From a virus, in IMG/VR virus record IMGVR_UViG_3300023184_009494, positions 1 through 55,522 of that record: a stretch of 55,522 bases of DNA. One strand, written 5' to 3'. The first letter of the stretch is position 1. Each line of letters begins with the position of its first letter. A program made the position numbers and the translations under genes. Below the pieces are notes generated by a model. It was not told where the DNA came from and did not search any database. It saw only the letters and a list, made by a program, of their open reading frames with translations. Shown one piece after another: positions 18,649 to 27,159 of the stretch.

Positions 18649-19610
18649 AATAATTCTCTTTTTAAATCTTCTTCATACATCATTTTAACCAATTCCTCAA
18701 AAGAGTGCCTTGGTTTCCAATTCAGGATTCGATGAGCCTTTGATGCATCACCTTTGAGGTGCGGAACTTCATGTGGTCTGAATAAACGAGGATCCACCTC
18801 CAGATATTCTCTATAATCTAGACCGGTCATCTTGAAGACCAATTTTGCAAATTCTTTGACGGTGTGGCACTCACCAGTCGCAATGACATAATCATCAGGC
18901 GTAGATTGTTGCAACATCAACCACATGGCCTCCACATAGTCACCTGCAAATCCCCAGTCCCTAACAGCATCCAGATTACCAAGCTGAAGAGACTGTTGTT
19001 TCCCTAATTTGATGCGGGCCACTGCCCTTGTAATTTTTCTGGTGACGAATGTCTCTCCTCTGCGTGGTGACTCATGATTGAAAAGAATACCTGCGGAAGC
19101 ATGCATTCCGTAGCCAATCCTATAATTTCTAACAAGATTATGTGAGAACAATTTGGCAGCAGCGTATGGCGATGCAGGCGTCATTCTTGTGTCTTCATTC
19201 TTCAATTCATCGGTATTGTCACCGTACATTTCTGACGAGGAAGCCTGATAGAATCTGACTGAAGGTACAGTATTTCTGCAAGCCTCAAGCAACCTCATCG
19301 TTCCCATGGCGACTGAATCAACTGTCTCTTCAGGAACATCAAATGATGTGCGAACGTGTGATTGGGCAGCTAAGTTATAGACTTCATCAGGCTTAAATTC
19401 CTGAAGTATCCTATACATGGATCCCACATCATTCAAATTACCATAGACAAGCTTGAAATGTGGGTTGTTGTACAGGTGATCAATATTGGAAGTGTTTATG
19501 ACTGAAGTTCTTCTTTTGATGCCTATTACAAAATAGTTTTTTTGAAGAAGCAGTTCAGCTAGATAAGACCCATCTTGTCCTGTGACACCTGTTATAAGAG
19601 CTGTTTTCAT
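18645..19610 (-). CDS. gmd: GDP-mannose 4,6-dehydratase
   Basis: 321 aa, slightly shorter than bacterial Gmd (about 345-370). It is an extended SDR enzyme: NAD(P) loop [13 protein letters not shown] at residues 8-20, RRTS segment at 33-36, active-site SSSEMYG at 124-130, catalytic Tyr149 and Lys153 in SPYAAAK, and the substrate segment [18 protein letters not shown]. These details are diagnostic of Gmd over UDP-glucose 4-epimerases. It converts GDP-D-mannose to GDP-4-keto-6-deoxy-D-mannose, the precursor of perosamine, fucose and rhamnose. The DegT-type aminotransferase directly upstream fits GDP-perosamine synthesis; no fucose synthase or reductase was seen. Confidence 0.93.
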   Translation of the reverse strand: MKTALITGVTGQDGSYLAELLLQKNYFVIGIKRRTSVINTSNIDHLYNNPHFKLVYGNLNDVGSMYRILQEFKPDEVYNLAAQSHVRTSFDVPEETVDSVAMGTMRLLEACRNTVPSVRFYQASSSEMYGDNTDELKNEDTRMTPASPYAAAKLFSHNLVRNYRIGYGMHASAGILFNHESPRRGETFVTRKITRAVARIKLGKQQSLQLGNLDAVRDWGFAGDYVEAMWLMLQQSTPDDYVIATGECHTVKEFAKLVFKMTGLDYREYLEVDPRLFRPHEVPHLKGDASKAHRILNWKPRHSFEELVKMMYEEDLKRELL

Positions 19611-20725
19611 TTTTTGTCAGACACCATTTTTGAATACTTCTTGATGACATTAATTACTTTTTTTCTATCTTTTTTTGATAGATCTGGAAAACTTGGCAAG
19701 ATAACAATTTCTTGATTTAAAATTTTTGCATTTGCATTATTAATAATTTGAATCTTACCTGAATCAATGTATTCTTCCAGATAAGGTTGTTGTGATGCAG
19801 TGTAAAACATTGGACGTGTCTCAACGCCATTCATAGAAAAAAATTTCTGAGTTTGGGTATATGATGATCCTTTAATGCGAATACCAAACATCCAATTTGA
19901 ATGTATACAATTCTTTTCAGTTTCCTGAAAATAAATATTTTCAATATCTTTTAGTGCACTCTTATAAAAGTCAAAAAGCTCTTTCTTCTTTTCTAATATT
20001 TCTTCATAAACTTCTAATTGGCTGAATAGCAGCGCAGCTGCCAAATTGGTCATTCTATAGTTGTATCCTAAATGTGAATGAACAAATTTTGTTGAAGATT
20101 GTCCTTGTCCGTGTATTGTTTGCGCTAAATGATATGAATCATCGTCATTTGTAATGACGGCTCCGCCTTCTCCACACGTAACATTCTTATTTGAAAAGAA
20201 AGAAATAGAAGAAGCGAGGCATTCAGTGCCAGTCATTTTTTCTTCTTCATATTTTCCTAAAAATCCTTCACAGTTATCTTCTACAATAAGAAAATTTTTC
20301 TCTTTTAATAAGAATGGATTGCCAATGTTGTGAACAACTAAAACGGCTGTGGTATCTGGATTTTCTTTTTTGAGAACTTCTTCTAAAGCAATTCTGTCAT
20401 AATTCCAAGTTTTTAAATTAGAATCGACAAATTGAATTTTTAAATCGCTGTCAAAGAGAAAAGAATTCCAGGCTGCAACATACACGCCATCTGGGCAGAT
20501 GATTTTTTCAATTGACTTCTTGTTCTTTAGAATCTTGGAAAGAAGATGTGTTGCGGTCGTGCCGTTGTTTGTAAGAAGCACATGTTTGGCACATAGTATG
20601 TCTTTCAGTTTTTCTTTCGATGCATCGTAGTAGTATCCGCCAGATGAATACCAATTCGATTTAACAACATTGTTGAGGTATTTTTTTGTGTTTGGAGCAA
20701 CATATGGTGAATAAATTGGAATCAT
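19607..20725 (-). CDS. DegT/DnrJ/EryC1-family sugar aminotransferase, perosamine-synthase-like
   Basis: 372 aa, PLP-dependent fold type I. Visible: an N-terminal [17 protein letters not shown], the [12 protein letters not shown] cofactor-binding helix, IVEDNCEGF with Asp150, and the Schiff-base lysine Lys180 in [16 protein letters not shown]. This family transfers an amino group from glutamate to keto-sugar nucleotides. With Gmd overlapping downstream, its probable substrate is GDP-4-keto-6-deoxymannose, giving GDP-perosamine (RfbE/Per activity). That substrate is inferred from context. The GEGG motif is standard for the family. It overlaps Gmd by 4 bp. Confidence 0.85.
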   Translation of the reverse strand: MIPIYSPYVAPNTKKYLNNVVKSNWYSSGGYYYDASKEKLKDILCAKHVLLTNNGTTATHLLSKILKNKKSIEKIICPDGVYVAAWNSFLFDSDLKIQFVDSNLKTWNYDRIALEEVLKKENPDTTAVLVVHNIGNPFLLKEKNFLIVEDNCEGFLGKYEEEKMTGTECLASSISFFSNKNVTCGEGGAVITNDDDSYHLAQTIHGQGQSSTKFVHSHLGYNYRMTNLAAALLFSQLEVYEEILEKKKELFDFYKSALKDIENIYFQETEKNCIHSNWMFGIRIKGSSYTQTQKFFSMNGVETRPMFYTASQQPYLEEYIDSGKIQIINNANAKILNQEIVILPSFPDLSKKDRKKVINVIKKYSKMVSDKK

Positions 20726-20726
20726 T

Positions 20727-21035
20727 TTAATAAGTTTTATGTGATCTTTGAAGAAATTTACCGTTATCTAGGTTTTCACCTTGAGATGAAACTTCGATCA
20801 TTTCTATGATTTTTTGATCAACTTCATTGATTAATTGATTTCTTTGAATATTTAGATCACAAGCTTTTTTTAGCTTGTCCCATAATATTTCCGCTCCTTT
20901 TTCTTCGTTGAAATATTTTTCTTTGTATTCATTAAATGACATTCTTCTAATTTCATAGATTAACTCTTGGTTGTTCCACATTTTCATGTCAACAGTTATA
21001 AGTTTGTCTATAAGTGTGCCCAATGTATCAGACAT
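20727..21035 (-). CDS. Small unknown protein of the sugar locus
   Basis: 102 aa, soluble and charged, predicted mostly helical. The start (GTLIDKLITVDMKMWNNQEL) and a second block (CDLNIQRNQLINEVDQKIIE) resemble small helical proteins I associate with polysaccharide-synthesis loci, but I cannot name the family with certainty. It overlaps the HAD phosphatase gene by 8 bp and is 1 bp from the aminotransferase gene, so it is part of the same operon. Confidence 0.55.
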   Translation of the reverse strand: MSDTLGTLIDKLITVDMKMWNNQELIYEIRRMSFNEYKEKYFNEEKGAEILWDKLKKACDLNIQRNQLINEVDQKIIEMIEVSSQGENLDNGKFLQRSHKTY

Positions 21036-21342
21036 GCAATTTCTCCTTCAATAATTCTATACTGACATTTTCAGGATTAATGCATCTGTCATCAACCCAG
21101 ACATCGTATAGGGGTTTTCCGCAAATTAAAAGATGATACTTGACTTCATTGTTTTTTAGCCAATTTTCTGTCATCTGGTATTCGGCCCATGATCTAGCCG
21201 TGTATATCATTACAAAGTAGCCTGTATCATAACATTTGTTCACGATATCAACATGATCTTTTTTATGTTTTGAAAGACTTTTTTCAAAGGTTGGACGCTC
21301 CTCACACAACGTTCCATCTAAGTCAAATACTATTTTTTTCAT
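21028..21342 (-). CDS. HAD-superfamily phosphatase, capsule-biosynthesis type
   Basis: 104 aa from the ATG at 21342. HAD motif I KIVFDLDGTLCEE is at the N terminus (nucleophile Asp6 and acid/base Asp8), and motif II is in VMIYTARSWAEYQMTENWL. KPLYDVWVDDRC supplies the acidic motif IV near residue 87. The short, capless form matches small phosphatases found in capsule and LPS loci, which dephosphorylate sugar phosphates. The reading frame is open upstream to 21366, adding MERCRITI, but that extension is made of a duplicated sequence and the ATG at 21342 begins exactly at the conserved fold. It overlaps the next gene by 8 bp. Confidence 0.75.
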   Translation of the reverse strand: MKKIVFDLDGTLCEERPTFEKSLSKHKKDHVDIVNKCYDTGYFVMIYTARSWAEYQMTENWLKNNEVKYHLLICGKPLYDVWVDDRCINPENVSIELLKEKLHV

Positions 21343-21392
21343 AATAGTAATCCTACAACGTTCCATCTATATTTTTTCATAATAGTAATCCT
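21307..21392. repeat. Imperfect direct duplication at HAD / ATP-grasp gene junction
   Basis: The block beginning ACGTTCCATCTA and ending TTTTTCATAATAGTAATCCT occurs at 21307-21352 and again at 21358-21392, the second copy lacking about 11 internal bases. The first copy is the start of the HAD gene and its leader. The second copy supplies the last codons and stop of the ATP-grasp gene. This looks like a small tandem duplication or a recombination scar where gene cassettes were joined. It may have truncated or replaced the C terminus of the ATP-grasp protein. Confidence 0.75.
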
Positions 21393-22293
21393 GATATGCT
21401 CTTGACATATAAAAATTCTTTTTCCAATTCGATGAATAAGATTTTGAAACAGATTTTTTCAAGACAAAAGAATCTTTTATAATTTTTACTATATTGCATC
21501 CAGCTGCAATAGAAAGCGTAGCACCGCCTCCAAATCTTGCATTTATTTCCATAATCCAAATTTTATTTGATTTATCAACAATGAATTGCATGCAAATTGG
21601 ACCTGCAAATTTGAAAGTTTTTAAAATATCAATTACGGCTTTTTCCAAAACTGATTTACCAAATAAATCTTTAGAAACTGTGCAACTTCTTACTACTTCG
21701 CCACCTGTTACCTGAAGTCTTTTTCTTGGAACATAGTCTATTAAAGTTCCATTTGCATCAAAGCAACAATCTATGCTATACTCATTTCCAAATATTCTTT
21801 TTTGAATCACACGATCATCTTCAACAATGCCTGGAGAGCTTGACACAAATTGAATATTTTTTGAACCAAATCCAAATCTAGGCTTTATTACCGCATGTGA
21901 TCCGTCATCTTTTGGATAATACTTTGTGATAGATTCATTCTCCAAGAAATGAAGTTCGAATTTCTTTTTGTCAAGACATTTTTCTGATGTTAGAAATTCA
22001 GAAACACAAATTGAATTTGTAGAATCAGGATAACAATTTTTTAATTTTGACAATATTCTTGTTGCTTCATCTTGAAATGGAAGAACAATGTCGTAATTAT
22101 TTTTTTCAATTAGTTCTAAAATGTCATTACTGATATTCGGATCAGTCCACTTTAGTCCCTGATAAATATTTGATGCTTCCAAATTTATTGGAGAATCTAT
22201 ATCATATTCATAAGCATCAACTTCAAATCCGTCAGATTTGAAATAAGATGCCATAGTAACTCTGCGACCAGCACCCACAAAAAGAGCTTTCAT
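21367..22293 (-). CDS. ATP-grasp ligase (carbamoyl-phosphate-synthase-like)
   Basis: 308 aa. The N-terminal pre-ATP-grasp Rossmann-like domain starts MKALFVGAGRRVTMASYF. The ATP-binding region has SHAVIKPRFGFGSKNIQFV (the phosphate-binding Lys and Gly-rich loop), IQKRIFGNEYSIDCCFD, and the metal-binding end FIVDKSNKIWIMEINARFGG (Glu and Asn). Such enzymes ligate a carboxylate to an amine or thiol. In polysaccharide loci they often attach amino acids or other groups to sugars, which would fit the aminosugar made by the DegT/Gmd pair; that link is inference. The extreme C terminus derives from a duplicated junction sequence and may not be native. Confidence 0.78.
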   Translation of the reverse strand: MKALFVGAGRRVTMASYFKSDGFEVDAYEYDIDSPINLEASNIYQGLKWTDPNISNDILELIEKNNYDIVLPFQDEATRILSKLKNCYPDSTNSICVSEFLTSEKCLDKKKFELHFLENESITKYYPKDDGSHAVIKPRFGFGSKNIQFVSSSPGIVEDDRVIQKRIFGNEYSIDCCFDANGTLIDYVPRKRLQVTGGEVVRSCTVSKDLFGKSVLEKAVIDILKTFKFAGPICMQFIVDKSNKIWIMEINARFGGGATLSIAAGCNIVKIIKDSFVLKKSVSKSYSSNWKKNFYMSRAYQDYYYEKI

Positions 22294-22910
22294 TTTTTTC
22301 TCATGGATACATTAAAAGAAAGAGGAATTGAATTTTTTCCTAATTCACCTGGTGGATAAACATCAAAATCTAGATCAAATTTTTTAGAAAAAAGATGTTG
22401 ATAACCGTATTCTGATATTCTCCAATAATCTGGGATGGGTCCGTGAACCTTAAACATGTAAGGTGTATTCACGTATACCGTGGCATGTTCTGATGTTATC
22501 TTGTCAAATTCATCGCATAACAAGTGAATGTTTGCTACATGTTCTATTATTCCAAGAAGAATTACTATGTCAAATTTTTCTTGGACATGTTTGGAAACTT
22601 CCTCGATCGAACAAATGTAGTCTGCATTTCCTGCAATATCAAGAGTTTTATAATTGTGACCAAACTTTTTTGCTTCTATTCCAATTATGTCAGTTGATAT
22701 TTCTTCACATTTTTCTTTGTAAAGATTGTCAGATGGTCCTACTTCTAAGACGTTTAGGGGATTTTTTGATTCTTTCATTTCTGATACTATCTTTTGAGCA
22801 AAAGATCTCATGTGAGATCTTGCTAAGTAGTAATCGTCGTTATCAGAAAAGAACCAATGCCTTCTACCAATTTTTCCTATTTCTGATTCAAATTTATGCA
22901 TAAAAGACAT
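22290..22910 (-). CDS. SAM-dependent methyltransferase, class I
   Basis: 206 aa. Motif I is NVLEVGPSDNLYKEKCEEIS (the E-x-G-x-S variant of the SAM loop), followed by an acidic strand end DIIGIEAKKFG, motif IV FDIVILLGIIEHVAN and a later strand ATVYVNTPYMFKVHGPIPDYW. The IEHV motif is typical of type 11/12 methyltransferases that work on small molecules and sugars. An acceptor among the sugars assembled by the neighbouring enzymes is likely. It overlaps the ATP-grasp gene by 4 bp. Confidence 0.75.
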   Translation of the reverse strand: MSFMHKFESEIGKIGRRHWFFSDNDDYYLARSHMRSFAQKIVSEMKESKNPLNVLEVGPSDNLYKEKCEEISTDIIGIEAKKFGHNYKTLDIAGNADYICSIEEVSKHVQEKFDIVILLGIIEHVANIHLLCDEFDKITSEHATVYVNTPYMFKVHGPIPDYWRISEYGYQHLFSKKFDLDFDVYPPGELGKNSIPLSFNVSMRKK

Positions 22911-22934
22911 TATATCATTATGGCAAGAAATTTA

Positions 22935-23651
22935 TTACACAATAATCCATTTTCTTTTGTTATGAAAGTTTAGATTATTTCTAAAAGTGTAATAATAAGC
23001 TTTTTGATTGTTTTTTGGTAATTCAGCAAGATCAGCTAAGCACATTAAAGAAGAACCCATCATGTGTATTTCTTCGGCTTTTTCAAGAATACATAAAAAA
23101 TCTATAATGTCATAATTTATGTCATTTTTTACAATTTTTAAATTGGTTTGTGGGGTAAAAGAAAATCCTCTTGCTGGGTCATCGTGAACAAAAGCAAAAG
23201 ATTTAGAGTTTTCATTATGATTACCTAATAAATCTAAAAAAATTTTTTCTTCAATGTCTAAATTTCTGCTAAGTAGCTTGTGTTCATATTTTATTTGATA
23301 ATCTAAACCTATTTTTTCATAAAAACTGTAATCCCACGGCAAATCACTAAGATACTGATATTTTTCATATCCTGTCGCTATCAAAGAATAAGAGTTATTT
23401 TTTGCCCAATTGACTACATTGTTTTTTGAATAATTTTCAAATGGAATCACTTTAATTTTTTCATTTGAAATGAAAAACCTTTTAGCATTTTTTTCTTGCG
23501 ACTTTTTTACTGGAAAAAGTATTTTTTTGCTATCAAATTCTTTGGTAAGATAATTTGCAATAGATGAACAAACAATAATGTCGCCAAATCCTTGATGGGT
23601 ATGAAAAACTATTTCTTTAGAATTTTCTATGTAATGATCGAACTTTATCAT
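22935..23651 (-). CDS. GT9/heptosyltransferase-like glycosyltransferase
   Basis: 238 aa, short for a GT-B enzyme. The opening FHTHQGFGDIIVCSSIANYL matches the glycine loop of ADP-heptose:LPS heptosyltransferases and related proteins. Near residue 163 is SFAFVHDDPARGFSF, in the position of the donor phosphate-binding segment, and the C-terminal EIHMMGSSLMCLADLAE equals the GT9 helix that contacts the nucleotide. The C-terminal domain appears minimal. It starts 4 bp after the stop of the FkbM-like remnant. The substrate is unknown. Confidence 0.6.
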   Translation of the reverse strand: MIKFDHYIENSKEIVFHTHQGFGDIIVCSSIANYLTKEFDSKKILFPVKKSQEKNAKRFFISNEKIKVIPFENYSKNNVVNWAKNNSYSLIATGYEKYQYLSDLPWDYSFYEKIGLDYQIKYEHKLLSRNLDIEEKIFLDLLGNHNENSKSFAFVHDDPARGFSFTPQTNLKIVKNDINYDIIDFLCILEKAEEIHMMGSSLMCLADLAELPKNNQKAYYYTFRNNLNFHNKRKWIIV

Positions 23652-23654
23652 AAT

Positions 23655-23780
23655 CTAATAAAACCAAACGTCGAATTTTTTTGTTTTTTGCGTGCAAATT
23701 TCAGACAAAATTTTTCTTTTTTCATTAAACTGTTTCAGTCCCTGAAAAAGATGTGTTCCGCAATCGATAAATAATTTCAT
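23655..23780 (-). pseudogene. N-terminal remnant of an FkbM-type methyltransferase (41 codons)
   Basis: A short minus-strand frame begins MKLFIDCGTHLFQGLKQFNE and ends KKFDVWFY-stop. The start reproduces the first strand and SAM-loop region of FkbM-family methyltransferases (pattern FIDCGTHxxQG), and the C-terminal FDVWFY sits where these proteins have their second strand before the acidic residue. Intact members are about 200-260 aa, so only one sixth remains. The stop falls 4 bp before the heptosyltransferase-like gene, as if that gene replaced the rest. It could still be expressed as a small peptide; the ATG lies 3 bp after the stop... of no clear ribosome-binding site. Confidence 0.55.
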
Positions 23781-23782
23781 GT

Positions 23783-24463
23783 CTATCTTTCAACCCCCGT
23801 ACCTGTTGACCAATAATAAAGCCTTTCAGGTATGTTATAAAATCTCATTCCATTCTTGACAGATCTAATCCAAAGATCCCAGTCTTCCCACATCACTCTG
23901 CCTGCACTTAACCAGAATATTCCTGGTTTATTGTTTTCATTGTATCCACCCATCTTATTAAAAGATTTTTTTCTAAACATTATAGAGCCATGACACATCA
24001 TATTTTCACGATCTATTGAATTAGCAATGCTTTCGTGTGTCTGATATTGACCCGGGAGATAACAAGAGTCTTTAATTGTTCCATCTGACTGGTAGTCGGC
24101 AGCAAGTGTTCCAACGAAATCATATTCGGGATTGTCCTCAAAAAATTGAATTTGTTTCTCTAATTTTTTTGGATGATACTGATCGTCTGCATCTAATTGA
24201 GCAATGAAGTCATATTTTGACACTCTGACTCCAGTATTTCTGGCAATTGCGCCCGATGTTTTTCCTTCAAGGGTTATGAATCTAATGTCTAAATTGGACT
24301 TAATTGTACTGATAATATCTTTGTAATCAATGTAACAACCATTCAAGACACAAATTACTTCAAAATTTTTATATGTCTGACTTTCTAGTGATTTTATTGC
24401 TCGAAGAAGTAGATTGTGATGTTTCTCAGACGGTATATAAGCAGGAACAATTACTGATATCAT
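23783..24463 (-). CDS. Family 2 glycosyltransferase (GT-A)
   Basis: 226 aa, one GT-A domain. It opens MISVIVPAYIPSEKHHNLLL, then SLESQTYKNFEVICVLNG, and has the metal-binding DxD motif in DFIAQLDADDQYHPKKLE near residue 115. The C-terminal part includes HGSIMFRKKSFNKMGGY and EDWDLWIR, in which ED is the usual catalytic-base position of GT2 enzymes. It is expected to add one sugar by inversion. The gene overlaps the CgeB-like gene by 4 bp. Confidence 0.85.
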   Translation of the reverse strand: MISVIVPAYIPSEKHHNLLLRAIKSLESQTYKNFEVICVLNGCYIDYKDIISTIKSNLDIRFITLEGKTSGAIARNTGVRVSKYDFIAQLDADDQYHPKKLEKQIQFFEDNPEYDFVGTLAADYQSDGTIKDSCYLPGQYQTHESIANSIDRENMMCHGSIMFRKKSFNKMGGYNENNKPGIFWLSAGRVMWEDWDLWIRSVKNGMRFYNIPERLYYWSTGTGVER

Positions 24464-25311
24464 AGTAATTCTAAAAGATACTCTATTCTCTTGTCATATG
24501 TGTGGTTGCTAATTGTTCTTTTGTAACCTTTTTCTGCCAAATCAATTCTTTTTTGATCATGAGCTAGCAGTTCTTTTACTGATTCTATTAGCTTTTCATT
24601 TGAATCATATACAATTATTTCTTCACCTATTTTGAAAAGCTTTTCAATATCAGGGACATTGTTTGTCACCAAAGGTAATCCGCATGCAGTTGATTCAAAA
24701 ACTCTGTATGGTATGTCAATGTCGATAGATTTGTTGAGAGCAACTCTATAAGTTGAGATCTCATCTATCATTTTTTGACCAAGAATTTTTGTTGAAACTT
24801 TCACAGAAATATGATTTGACAGAGCTGAAAGCCATTGACTTCTGTCAGCTATGATGCTTCCACAGAACCCAACATCGTGTTTCTTTTCTAAAGATATCTT
24901 CTTAAACCACTCATCATCTACAGCATTTGGAAACCACACTGCTCTTTTTGTAAGTCCTTCAAAAAATCTAATATAGCTGCTTGTAGAATTTAACAGAAGA
25001 TCAATTTTTGATTTATGGCAGAAAAAACGATGTGAATGAAGAGCACAATGTGAGTCTATGCTCCAAAAAATTTTATATTTGTCAATATTTCCGAGATCAG
25101 GCATCCAACCAGTGTCGTAATTTTCCAAAGAGAGTATAACGTCAAAATCTTTTATGATGTCATGAAAAGGTATATTATAATTTTCGTGACCAAGACCCCA
25201 CACTGTATTTTCAACTCCTCGTCTCTTCAAAGACTTTGAAATTGAAAAACATTCTCTCATATGTCTATTTTCTTCATGCCTTCCATTTTCTTGAATTATT
25301 AGAAATTTCAT
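24460..25311 (-). CDS. CgeB-like glycosyltransferase (GT-B)
   Basis: 283 aa. The N-terminal half is a Rossmann-like domain with SLENYDTGWMPDLG and a histidine-rich segment (SHCALHSHRFFCH). The C-terminal half starts at HDVGFCGSI and contains IPYRVFESTACGLPLVTNNV followed by DIEKLF, the hallmark of the CgeB / Glyco_trans_1_2 domain. These proteins transfer sugars in spore-coat, capsule and phage loci. The 301-aa gene at 27156 has the same architecture and the two could be paralogues. It overlaps both neighbours by 4 bp. Confidence 0.75.
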   Translation of the reverse strand: MKFLIIQENGRHEENRHMRECFSISKSLKRRGVENTVWGLGHENYNIPFHDIIKDFDVILSLENYDTGWMPDLGNIDKYKIFWSIDSHCALHSHRFFCHKSKIDLLLNSTSSYIRFFEGLTKRAVWFPNAVDDEWFKKISLEKKHDVGFCGSIIADRSQWLSALSNHISVKVSTKILGQKMIDEISTYRVALNKSIDIDIPYRVFESTACGLPLVTNNVPDIEKLFKIGEEIIVYDSNEKLIESVKELLAHDQKRIDLAEKGYKRTISNHTYDKRIEYLLELL

Positions 25312-25964
25312 GAGATATGAATTCGAAGAACATCTAAGTGTTCTTTGACTGTTTCTTCGTTTTCATCAAAGACTTGTCCGACAAATTCCAAATTTGTTCT
25401 TGGCATAGGCCACGGCTTTTTTTCAAAGAAATCATCATTTACATGACTAGTATTTCTTACAATTGGATAAATAACTTCTTTCAAGAAATTTTGATCAACT
25501 TGCCAAAAATTTCCCTTTGTATATTTTTCAATTAATTTATTAATGTCTCTAAGAAGAGGGGCTCTTACTCCCCACATGCCACCCATTATAGGCGCTCCAT
25601 GCCAAGGATGATCTCGCATTATATGAAAAAGATTGCCAGATAATAACCATTCATTAACGGCTGCTGACTCTCTTAATGTAAGCCTTGAGTCAGTATCTCT
25701 GCTAATCATGGCTTCTACATCAGGATCGCTAGCGGCTTCAAATCTCCAAAACATGCCTGTCCAGTCACCTTCATTAGGCATAATGATAATTTCAGAATTA
25801 TTTTCTTGAAGTTGTCTTGTTATGTCTTTGTCAACATTTTTTGAAACATAAAACCTTGGTATCCATCCTGGGTATATTTCGCTAGCGATTTTTGAATTTT
25901 TTACAGCTCCAATTGTGTACTTAGGATTGTTGCCCCACAAACTAAATGCAATAATTTTTTTCAT
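25308..25964 (-). CDS. Putative glycosyltransferase, GT-A-like
   Basis: 218 aa. The start MKKIIAFSLWGNNPKYTIGA leads into a strand/helix series. A DxD-type motif is in EAMISRDTDSRLTLRESAAV near residue 90, and a conserved HPWHGAPIMGGMWG segment follows near 120, where GT-A enzymes bind acceptor. I recognise this general type from phage and algal-virus sugar loci but cannot name the substrate. The ATG lies within the last codons of a 37-codon small frame on the same strand. Confidence 0.6.
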   Translation of the reverse strand: MKKIIAFSLWGNNPKYTIGAVKNSKIASEIYPGWIPRFYVSKNVDKDITRQLQENNSEIIIMPNEGDWTGMFWRFEAASDPDVEAMISRDTDSRLTLRESAAVNEWLLSGNLFHIMRDHPWHGAPIMGGMWGVRAPLLRDINKLIEKYTKGNFWQVDQNFLKEVIYPIVRNTSHVNDDFFEKKPWPMPRTNLEFVGQVFDENEETVKEHLDVLRIHIS

Positions 25965-26055
25965 AGTTCAATCCCCATGCAGTACATTCGTGGGCGGTCT
26001 TGCTGTGGCGATCGCGGTATGCACAAGGCTTTCCTGTAGTTTCTATTCTTCTCAT
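25942..26055 (-). CDS. Possible 37-aa small protein
   Basis: A minus-strand frame beginning MRRIETTGKPCAYRDRHSKT and ending NYEKNYCI. It is supported by a strong ribosome-binding site (AAGAGGAAG, about 2-4 bp before ATG) in the 113-bp gap before the GT-A-like gene, and it overlaps that gene's start in another frame by about 23 bp. It has three Cys and two His, so metal binding is conceivable. It may equally be a leader peptide controlling translation of the downstream gene, or chance. Confidence 0.35.
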   Translation of the reverse strand: MRRIETTGKPCAYRDRHSKTAHECTAWGLNYEKNYCI

Positions 26056-26076
26056 GTCTTCCTCTTTCTTGTATGA

Positions 26077-27159
26077 TTAAAACTCGCAATTTTTGCTCCT
26101 AGCAACACTTAGGTAGAATTCTATTACTTTTTCAACGATTGTTTTTTGCTCAAAATTCGAGGTGGCAAAATTTTTAGCTTTGAAGGACATGTCACGTCTG
26201 ACATCTTGATCTGCTAGCGCCACCATGGCCTTATAGTATTCATTTGAGTCTTTTGCATAAAAGCCGCCGGTGCCTAACCACTCTATCTGACCATTTTTAC
26301 CAGCGATGTGCGTTATGACAGGCTTGCCATACATCATAGCTTGCGCGATGGCAGTACTACAAATTTCTCCATCAGAACGATAGTGCGCAAATACGTCTAT
26401 CGTCTTATGAAACCTTTCGATGTAACTGTCTTCGTTTGTGCAGTCTAAGAAAATTACGTCGCTCTCTAAGCCTAATTGTTGCACACAACGCCTTGTGTCA
26501 TCGCATCCTCCTAATAACAGATACTTGCTTCTCCATGTATAGTTCTTTATAAATGCTTTATACGCAATCAAAGAAATAGGAGTGAAGTTAGCAGGTCGGC
26601 CGATCCTACCAAAGACCAGCATGTCCTCAGACAATTGTAGGTCACTCCTAAGACATTTCAGGTCTTCGTAAGAAGTAGAAGGGCCCGGTATTGGGTTTGG
26701 TATCAGAACAGAGTTTTTATTTTCAGGCATCATTAAACATCTTCCAATGAATATTGTGCCGTCTAGATAAGGAGATGTGTCTCTGTAACCAAAGATGTTA
26801 GTCTCTACTTGAACAGGGCAGATCCTGCTCGTGAAGGGCCATTCGTAATATCCGCTCCGCGCGAAGTGAAGAATGTGTATATCGTTTTCTTTTGCGACAC
26901 GCCCTATGTCCTCAGTTAGAGGACGCCACCCTTCATTCGGACCGGTCTTTTGCAGTGATCTTTTGAACTGAACGAAATTACAGTTCAACAGAATTTCTTT
27001 TGCAGCTTGTAATCGATTGTGTTCGACAGTATCAGCATAAAGTATGCTGACCTTAAATCTAGGGTCTCGCTGCAGGATATCAGCAATTCTTTCATGAGAT
27101 CTCCAAGTCCCGGCAAAATCAATCTGATGAGAATAAAAAGCAACTTTAATTTTAGTCAT
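26077..27159 (-). CDS. Glycosyltransferase, GT4-like
   Basis: 360 aa. The N-terminal domain starts IKVAFYSHQIDFAGTWRSHE. The C-terminal domain starts around LVFGRIGRPANFTPISLIA and contains YRSDGEICSTAIAQAMMYGK followed by PVITH, the donor-binding helix of GT-B enzymes with the conserved acidic residue. The gene is less AT-rich than its neighbours (I count 45% GC in 26221-26280), hinting at a separate origin. It overlaps the next gene upstream by 4 bp. Confidence 0.75.
   Translation of the reverse strand: MTKIKVAFYSHQIDFAGTWRSHERIADILQRDPRFKVSILYADTVEHNRLQAAKEILLNCNFVQFKRSLQKTGPNEGWRPLTEDIGRVAKENDIHILHFARSGYYEWPFTSRICPVQVETNIFGYRDTSPYLDGTIFIGRCLMMPENKNSVLIPNPIPGPSTSYEDLKCLRSDLQLSEDMLVFGRIGRPANFTPISLIAYKAFIKNYTWRSKYLLLGGCDDTRRCVQQLGLESDVIFLDCTNEDSYIERFHKTIDVFAHYRSDGEICSTAIAQAMMYGKPVITHIAGKNGQIEWLGTGGFYAKDSNEYYKAMVALADQDVRRDMSFKAKNFATSNFEQKTIVEKVIEFYLSVARSKNCEF

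Noticed and set aside
22463-22903. 146-aa plus-strand frame opposite the methyltransferase
   Set aside because: Cys/Leu-rich composition typical of an antisense frame; the minus-strand gene has SAM motifs.
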